64,000 nucleotides of DNA from Mesocentrotus franciscanus. Lineage: Eukaryota; Echinodermata; Echinoidea; Camarodonta; Strongylocentrotidae. Under the pieces are notes generated by a model. That model was not told the DNA's origin. It searched no databases and was given only the letters and a program-made list of their open reading frames with translations. The stretch spans positions 24,878,831-24,942,830 of the forward strand of contig CP137675.1 in NCBI GenBank assembly GCA_037976565.1, in the 5' to 3' direction. The position numbers and the translations under genes are program-made. Within the stretch, counting starts at the first letter, position 1. Each line of letters opens with the position of its first letter. Below, in pieces: positions 56,236-64,000 of this stretch.

Positions 56236-56791
56236 AGGTAGTGTATCCCTTTTGCAGCCAAGATGAAATTCTGTAGAACTCTGAAGGAATTCTGAATATG
56301 TCACATATGTCCTATCTGTGAAATTTAAACGCTAGCAGTGTCCTAATATATTCAAATTATGCAAGGATCGAAACCTGTTTACTTTCTAGACTTCACTGTT
56401 AGACACTATTGAGTGACTGACCGACTTCTTTTTTTCTTTGGTAATAGCATACATAAAATGAGCTGTAAGGGTACATGAGCATTTGTCTACATCAATAACC
56501 CACTTCTTGTAATGACCAAAATTAAACTGATTGAATCTTTGCGCAGCACAAAACGTACGACCATTCGGTACAAGGGTCTGAAAATCAGACTATTTAATTA
56601 AACGAACAAGCTCGCTAAATTCGATTCGACAACTACATGTAACTGTCATTATTTTCCCACAAAAAGACATTTTCAAGCCCATTTGTTTTGAGGGAAGTTC
56701 TAAATTAGTATTATCTTTCAAATGCCGTTGGAAATTAGAATTTAACTTTTTCATTTTTTTGGCCTGCAAATGGGACATAGTACATGTACCT
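56236..56791 (-). mobile_element. AGGTACTATG-family TTAA element, copy 2
   Basis: 556 bp in inverse orientation, TTAA at 56232-56235 and 56792-56795. Same internal words as copy 1, reverse complemented. A minus-strand open frame in it is not a gene. Confidence 0.85.
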
Positions 56792-57237
56792 TTAAGTGAA
56801 CACTAGTCCAGATACTGTCTGTTTTTATGTATTTTATATTCTTCAATCGTCTTTGTCCTCCTCCCTTACACGTACATGCATCCCACACAGAGCGTGGTGT
56901 CTCCACTAATCGGGCAATCCCTAATCTATTCTATACTTTTACATTGTAGCTACAATTACCATATTTTTTTAGTCTGACCATGCATAATAAGAAGTTAGAA
57001 CCATACAGCAAAACAGGGGTTTGAGCATCGTTTCAAATCAATAAGGAATCAGGGTCCACTCCTCATGTGAATGTTGCATCGTACAAAAACCATATAACTG
57101 AACATGGCTTATTGTGAGCGCATGCATAATTGGTCAGCTCTCTTCAACACTAGCTTCTTTTTAAAATACATTTACTTTATTAGAAACTTTTTTCTTTCAT
57201 CAAATGTGTATTCCCATTTCGCTGTACAGTACAACGA

Positions 57238-57450
57238 ATCATTATACGTTTCTTCATACACGTTTCCTTATACGTTTCTTCATACACATTTCATTATAGG
57301 TTTCTTCATACACGTTTCATTATACGTTTTTTCATACATGTTTCATTACAGTTTTTTCATACACGTTTCATTATACGTTTCTTCATACACATTTCATTAT
57401 ACGTTTCTTCATACACGTTTCATTATACGTTTCTTCATACACGTTTCATT
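57238..57450. repeat. 26-bp tandem repeat
   Basis: About eight copies of CATTATACGTTTCTTCATAC plus ACGTTT, with small differences. The open frame across it (repeated FIHVS / SSYTF) is an artefact. Confidence 0.9.
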
Positions 57451-58071
57451 TAGAATTCCCAAAGTGTGTACAGTACATGCAATGAGAAGAGAAAATTGTA
57501 AATCAAGAGGTGTGCATGCACATCAAAAAAGGCAGTGGGTGGGATGAAGAAAAATAGGTATTCATTCCACTTCTCCAAAGGTCAAATTATCAAGTGAGCA
57601 GCAATTACATGTATGTACCGGTAGGTATAAAATAGGGGAAAACTAATTGTATTAAACTCATGGATGGAAGGGGATTTGAAGAAATATGCACTTGAGAATG
57701 GCTCTGAAGGCGGAATTCACTTATAATTATAAACAAAATCATAGTCATTGAGCCCATTTCCTACCACACCTATTTTTCCTCAACCATTAATATCATCTTT
57801 AAGGTACTTTTTATGGCTTAATGACGAATTCACTTTCACTTTGAGAAGTCAGTCTTTTGGTAAACATTAATTACCCATCTGTAATCTAGGGAATACATAT
57901 ATGAGAGTCACAGAAAGTAGTTGAAGTCCTTCAAGTTCCATTTCATAACAGTTTCCATCCATTAATTTTGTTTCTTCTTTAGGCCTTCATGTACATGTAC
58001 ATGTCTTTTGATACACTGGACTAAAGAATGTACGTATTATTTCTGCATAAATTTCATTTCAACCAAATCAA

Positions 58072-58618
58072 AGGTACTATGTCTCATTTGCAGGCCAAAA
58101 AAAAAATGAAAAGGTTAAATTCCAACAGCATTTGAAAGACAATACTAATTTAGAACTTCCCTCAAAACGAAAGGGCTTGAAAATGGCTTTTAGTGGGAAA
58201 GTAATGACCATTAGTTGTTGAATTGACTTAAGAGATTGCAATCATCTAAGTAATAGTCTGATTTCAGACCCTTTTTACCGAATGGTTGTACGTTTTGTGC
58301 TGCACAAAGATTCAATCAGTTTAATTTTGGCCATTACAAGTAGTGGATTATTGATGTAGACAAATGGTCATCTACCTGTTACAGCTCATTTTATGTATGT
58401 ATGTTATTACCAAAGAAAAAAGATGTCAGTCAGTCAATCAATAGTGTCTGACAATGAAGTTTAGAAGGTAAACGGGTTTCCTTGCATAATTTGATTACTA
58501 GGACACTGCTTATGGTTAAATTTCACAGATACAGTAGGAAATACATGACATATTCATAATTCCTGCAAAGTTCTACAGAATTTGATGTTGGCAGCAAAAG
58601 GGACATACTGTAGTATCT
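58072..58618 (+). mobile_element. AGGTACTATG-family TTAA element, copy 3
   Basis: 547 bp; right TTAA at 58619-58622, left flank degraded to TCAA. Internal words match copies 1 and 2. Confidence 0.85.
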
Positions 58619-60181
58619 TTAAAGACATTAATGTAGAAAAAGATACTAAATATCAAATATTTTCCAACACTTATACATGTCCAGTACATGGGATAAACCA
58701 ATGGGACAATGTAATGTAACAACGGGATAAAAATGATTTATAAAAATATATCTCAACATTAAAAAAATTAGAGACAATGTACATTGTACAGCTTAGTAAA
58801 AACATCATACATGTACACTGTACAGCGGCCTAAAAAGAAAATAAATCTGGTGGATGCACTTAAACTGTACAAGGCATCAACATCAATTATATCATCATCA
58901 TTAATCCTGGTTTAATGTAGGAAATTCCATGGACAGAAACTTTCAATACCCACTCTTTGAATAATTATTAACTTTGTGGATAGGGTTGAAACCATTACGG
59001 TAACTTTCAAAAGTTGAAAACAGGTTAATGATTTAGAAAAACAGTCTCGTTCATTTTTTTTTTGGGGGGGGGGGTGTGAAAAGTTACATGTACATGTAAA
59101 TATCTCTTTGAGAACAAATGAAGAAATGAGGAAGTTCAGATTGATATCATTATCAAGTTGACTTGAATAAGAGAAGAAAATCACAATTGCAGGTTTTACC
59201 TGTGAAAGTCGAAGAAAATTTTGAATTTTCAAACATTAAAATGACTACTATAATTATCAATTATGGTAACTCTACGATTTTCTTTGCATGCTGCATGAAA
59301 TCAAACTTCATTTGTACAGATTAATAAAAAATATCAAAATTATCAAATTTGAAAAAAGGAGTAGAAGAGATACATGTCCATGAACTGTATGCAGACAGGT
59401 CTCAAAATCTAAATCTCAGGGACAAGTAAGATGAAATACTTACTTATTTACTGTACATGTAGTACGCACAAAGGAAACTTAAGGAGTTGTAGTGATCTTC
59501 AAAACTATCAATAATCTAATAATCTGAAATTTCATATTATTTATCTGATTCTCTCAAATTTTCAATGACCAGTTTCTCTCATTTCCCTGCTTCTATTCAA
59601 TTCAATTCAATTCAATAATGGTTTATTATGCAATTTCAAAATACATGTACATGCATCGTAATTGTCATTTTACATAAAAAGCAGCAGAAGCTGGATTATT
59701 CATGTTTACATGTTGACATGATAAGGTGATTAAAATACATATATAAATCACATTTTAAAATATTGACACGATAAAAAGATTGTTAAAAATACATTTAAAA
59801 TTACATTACACATTAAGAATGTCAAAAGGAAGTCTTATATTCTCGTTTGGAAATTAATAAATTGGATTTTAAGATTGGAGACAACTGAGGACTAGTGAGG
59901 AGTAGACCAGTACTGTGTTTGAAATAGTAACATATGTACAGTAGTTTAAAAAGCATTTAATTATGGTTAATTAGATTGATCACATATGGTAAAGGGCTGT
60001 TTTTGAAGCGTTTGGTTTTGCATTTGAAATTATGATACATGTATGTAAAAACCTGACGTAATGATATTCTTATTTCTTTTTTGGAAGGTACATGTAGCCA
60101 GTTCTGGCATGCCGGGTGAATTGCTAAAGATTTTGCAAATTTTCTACACAGTACTAGTCTTCTTTCCTCAAGTGTACTTAA

Positions 60182-60573
60182 AGGTATAGACCAGTTTTGG
60201 AAACGCCCCCCTCTCAAAAAATGAAATGGAAGCTCTTATTACCAATCATGTGAAAGAATATGTTTTGACTAAACTAATAGGAGCTAATATAAATTTTGCC
60301 GAGAAACCACCTACTAATTGATATATTTGGTAAATTATTATATCTATCCGGACTGGATAGATATCGCATAGTCCCATATACATGTACATCTTTCTGTGTA
60401 CAGTGCTTGTAACTTTACCAAGACTGGGCCAAATTTCTTATCATTTTGATGATTCCAGAACCTTGCAGTACACACCAATACTTATATGCTAGATGATCAA
60501 CCTTTTCTGATCGAGTCCACAACATTTCTTTCACAATGCAATCGCATGACCAGAACTGGTCTATACAGTACCT
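60182..60573. mobile_element. AGGTATAGACC-family TTAA element, copy 2, inside the LINE
   Basis: 392 bp, TTAA at 60178-60181 and 60574-60577. Left AGGTATAGACCAGTTTTGG; right inverse AGGTACTGTATAGACCAGTT. Removing it with one TTAA joins the LINE frame (ACQVCYL to STLEERR). Confidence 0.9.
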
Positions 60574-60963
60574 TTAAATAGCATACTTGACATGCATGTG
60601 AATATGACATAAAATTGGAGCCTAAAATAATTTTGCAAACTCTCCGTTTTATTCGTTCGAGACTGTTCTTTTGTTCAAATGTAAGACCACTATGAAACAC
60701 TGGGGCCAATAAATTATATTGGACGTATATAACCTGTGTAGATTAATACTAAATCATTCAAAGGTAAATTGAATTTCTTAAGTTTCTTCAACATACTGTA
60801 TACATTTTTCTATTACATCTTTTCATTAGCTCATCAATATATAAATTCCACTTCAGATCAGCCTAGATGATCACTCCAAGAATTTTAGCACTTTGCCTAT
60901 TACACAACTCGGTGTTGCTAATAAAGAGAACTTCTGGGTCTGGTGGATTTTTCATGAAACTAA

Positions 60964-61410
60964 GACCCCGTTCTCACTCACTTTGAAAGCGGTCTTAGTT
61001 AGACCGCTCCAGAGGAACGGGTCTTGAGGAACGGTTTGCGAGGGTTCACACTCCGAGCAGTTTTTTATGGCTCAAACCGCTCCACGAGACAAAGTGGTCT
61101 TGTTGCTATGGCAGCTCAGGTCAGCGGGTAAATTTTTCGCTGAATACTAAGCGTATGTACCGTACTACATGATTCGCACGCAACGTCACTAGACCACTTC
61201 CGTTCAAAGTACGCGTTCACACTCGCACGTTAGAGCTCCAAACCGCTCTTAATAAGACCCGTTCCTCAAGACCACCTCCTGAGGTGGTCTTCGGAGCGGT
61301 CCAGAAGTCCACTTCCTGGACCACTTTGACCGTTCTCACTCACCTAAGAACCGCTCCTGAGGAACGGGTCTTAGTTAGACCGCTCCAACGAAGTGAATGA
61401 GAACGGGGTC
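60964..61410. mobile_element. Harbinger-like MITE inside the LINE
   Basis: 447 bp, ends GACCCCGTTCTCACTCACTT and inverse GACCCCGTTCTCATTCACTT, TAA on both sides (60961-60963, 61411-61413). Interior repeats GAGGAACGGGTCTTAG-like and AGACCGCTCC words. Removal with one TAA rejoins the LINE frame (FTLQV to SFMKNPP). Confidence 0.92.
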
Positions 61411-61869
61411 TAACTTGGAGAGTAAAACACTTTGAAGGATTTAGTGACATATTATTCACAATAGACCAAGGTTGCACAGAGTTAAGTACTGATTGAAATT
61501 GCGAGACATCTGTTGATTTCCGACATTGTACCAAAGTGAGGTCGTCGACATATTTGAAATACGACATATTTGAAATACGGTATAGGAAGTTGCTCACATA
61601 AATCGTTAACCATAATTAAAATGAGAATTGGCCCAAGACTTTGGGGAACACCAGCATGATTGATTTCAACATTTGATAAAACACTGTTATATTTTGAATT
61701 TTGTTTACGAGATTCTAAAAAACTGGCAATCCATTCTATTATCCAAGGTCTTATATCCATATAAATCATTTTTCTAATCAGAATATTGTGATCCAAGCGA
61801 TTGGAATCAAATTAAAATCTGGTTGGACTTTAAGGTTCCTTGAGGTTTGTCCACACCTGGCACAGTTAC

Positions 61870-62225
61870 ATCGGTTATTTGAACTAACATTTGCACACTA
61901 CTGTTAATACGCACAAAAATCGCCGGTGTTTGCTTATTTTTATTTTTGTTGGTACAGTAAGTCGCCACTTGTTGCTGCTCTGCTTGCATTATCCCGATGC
62001 AAGGCTCAGGAGAGTCACGATTACCAAAACCAGAATAATTCACCAGTCTTTTGAGCGCAAGCATTTACACAGCAAAAATCTGTGAAGTTTTGGCAGGCGG
62101 TTAAAAAAAACACACACAAGAGGTGGGTTTTGTCAAGTTTATGGGTAGTTGCCTAGCAACTTCTGACAAAAATCTGCAATCTGAGAAAAACTGATGTTTT
62201 TTTCTTGCAGTGTAAACGTAGCTCA
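61870..62225. mobile_element. TTTACAC-ended repeat, copy 2
   Basis: Shares ACCAGAATAATTCACCAG, an A run plus CACACACAAGAGGTGGGTTT, and GTGTAAACGTAGC with copy 1 at 51159-51519. The left end is unclear. Confidence 0.55.
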
Positions 62226-64000
62226 TGTCATTTTTATCTAGATAAAGTAGATTTGGCTGCTTTTTGTTTGTTTCATTGATTTTTTAAATTTTGTTTTTAT
62301 GAGGTGGTGTACCACATCATATGAGGACTAGGCTTTTGAGTATTATGATCTGATCATCTGTCTGTTACAGACTGGGCATGCCATGCATTATTTACCTCTG
62401 ATCCTTCCATTGCCCCAAGTACCTAGAAACATAGATTAACATGTTTGGTTTTGTGTACTAACCATTAAAGTTCATAACCAAGGAAAAGCCAAAGACAGGA
62501 TATCCTTTTCCACTGCAAAATTAATTGTGGTGAGAAAAGGGCAAACTTAGATTTTTAAAATGAAATAACCACAATGGAAATGAGGAAAAAAGGAAAATAA
62601 TGCATTGTTTTTTATTATTTTAAATTTCATTGGATAAACATGCCAAGGATAATTATTTTGCAAAGTCATATTACAGATTATTAAAAAAAAAGAGAAGGTT
62701 GTGTTCTGGTAAAAATGAATAATAATTCAGGATCTTTCATAAGCTGTCATTTTGGAAGGATTTAGAGGAAATGTCATTCTGTGTATAGTGCACATGATTT
62801 TCATCAAAATTAAGTCAATTTTTCATTTGAAACATTCCAAAAGCTCACAGTATTATAAAATTCAGGTACATGTACATCATCTACAACTCTTTTGAACTAC
62901 ATAATCAACGTTTTCCAATCGCTTCTAGCTTCCACAATGTCATTGCATGACCAGTACTCAACATAATTAAACCCTGAGTGGAAACAAGATTAGACGTAAA
63001 CTACTTAGACGTGTACTGGTGAAAGTTCATCATAAATCAAATGTTTTTATACCCCTGTATAAAATCATGTCCCTCACTGAATAAATTCTACAGGGGAAAA
63101 CAAGTTTTGTTGAGTTGAGGGAGACCATTGCAGATCTAATGAAGCACCTCAGATATTGCTACAGTTTAGTCTGATATGATCGATCCAAGATGTAACTGTG
63201 ATCTCGCATTCTGTCATTATATGCACGGAGCCAGATTGAATGCAAGCGCACAATGATAAGACTTGCTAAGTTCGATTGCAATTATAGGTGCATCCACACT
63301 AGCCCCCCAAAAGCTTGAGCTTGTGGAATTGGCTTGATCAGTGCACCTCAAGAAGAAAAGTCCAGGTTTGAAGTTCCTGTCTCTATGAGCCAAGTCGAGC
63401 CATCCCACTCACTTGAAGAATGAGCTTGAGCTCCAGAGCATATCACAGTCCAACTGCATCTTACTCTTAATACTGGTGAATCAAATACATGTAGCTCACC
63501 ATTTCACAAACAAATCCTACATGTAGTTTGCTAAACTTTGCTGGAAATAATAAGTCAAGCTAAAAAAACTGCTAAATATACTCCAAGTGAAAGGATGGCA
63601 TAGCGCTCAATCTCAACAGAGAATTAAGTCATGCACTCAGTCACACTAAACGGACAACTAACCAAAGAAAAAGTTACCTTGCTCTCGCCTGAAAGGGAAG
63701 AAAATGGTCAGTTTGGAGTCAGTTTAGCATTGTGACCATCTCACCAAATTATTTACTCAAGCTACTTGCAGTTGGTTAAAATTGGGGTGCTCTTTGTACA
63801 TGCAGTAGCTCCATGTCTATTCTAAAAACTGAGGCTAGTGAGGACAAGCCTAATTAGCCTCTCAAGTCTGCCGACAAGCCGGAGGGGAAACCAATGGAAT
63901 TAATGCAGAGATCCAAAGGGCCTAAGGGGTTGATGAGATGGATGGCAAATGACACTGCATGCACTTGGACAGATTAGATGATGTTCACTCAGTAGCTGCA
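62226..64000. other. No gene recognised
   Basis: AT-rich sequence with A runs and TACATGTA words, no conserved exon. It lies upstream of flippase exon 1 and may be its 5' intron. A possible 11-nt microexon near 63678 is discussed elsewhere and not accepted. Confidence 0.4.

Larger units (their letters stand above)
59592..61812 (-). mobile_element. Decayed non-LTR retrotransposon (LINE) fragment
   Basis: Minus-strand remnant of a reverse transcriptase and C-terminal region. Visible pieces: LDHNILIRKMI, then GVPQSLGPILILIMVNDL, the catalytic YVDD in FKYVDDLTLV, NNMSLNPSKCF, then ILGVII-stop-ADLKWN, VFHSGLTFEQ-NSLERIKRR, and STLEERRLVLCRKFAKSL. The 3' end has AATAAACC and a TTGAA repeat (59594-59616). 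The 5' part is missing, as is usual for LINEs. CR1/L2- or jockey-type is likely, but not settled. Two MITEs are inserted in it. Confidence 0.85.

Noticed and set aside
61807..62064. 85-residue minus-strand open frame beside the LINE
   Set aside because: It covers the TTTACAC-ended repeat, not reverse transcriptase; no domain match.
63678..63688. 11-nt microexon (GCGAGAGCAAG, minus strand) as the exon before flippase exon 1
   Set aside because: Splice signals are good (ctttcag and AAG|gtaact) and phase would fit, giving ESK-NNYIKT. However, the conserved tyrosine expected in F-x-Y before the NxIxTSKY motif is missing and 11 nt is too short to trust.

Overview
The window is eukaryotic, most likely from a marine invertebrate. 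The AT-rich background, long introns, dense simple repeats, very frequent TACATGTA/GTACATGTAC words and many short inverted-repeat transposons look like a sea urchin or other echinoderm. That placement is an inference from texture; no species-diagnostic marker was found. Nothing bacterial, phage-like or CRISPR-like is present.

Two protein-coding genes can be rebuilt exon by exon, and they converge tail to tail. On the plus strand (356-10985) is a complete five-exon pyroglutamyl-peptidase I gene (PGPEP1-like, 206 residues) with the Glu/Cys/His catalytic residues in place. On the minus strand (50199 down to 25678) are 22 exons of a class 1 P4-ATPase lipid flippase of the ATP8B2/ATP8B4 type. They give 1188 residues from just before the first membrane helix to the C-terminus, with every splice phase consistent. 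The extreme N-terminus was not found and probably lies beyond 64000. The two genes have no evident functional link: one is a cytosolic exopeptidase, the other a membrane flippase expected to work with a CDC50/TMEM30 subunit.

Layout: 1-355 is upstream sequence; 356-10985 is PGPEP1 with large repeat-filled introns; 10986-25677 is the intergenic stretch, with inverted-repeat elements in its first 9 kb and an unusually repeat-poor last 6 kb next to the flippase stop codon; 25678-50199 is the flippase; 50200-64000 is its upstream region or 5' intron, densely packed with transposons.

The non-coding part is mostly a record of mobile DNA. It holds Harbinger-like MITEs with TAA/TTA target duplications, several families with TTAA duplications and AG termini, an element with a perfect 8-bp duplication, a long palindrome, and a decayed LINE holding two MITEs whose removal restores its reading frame. 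Tandem arrays include an 11-copy array with an exact 99-bp period and a 95-bp minisatellite. The most gene-relevant oddity is a truncated copy of the flippase P-domain exon in the intron just before the real one. I found no convincing new multi-gene system.
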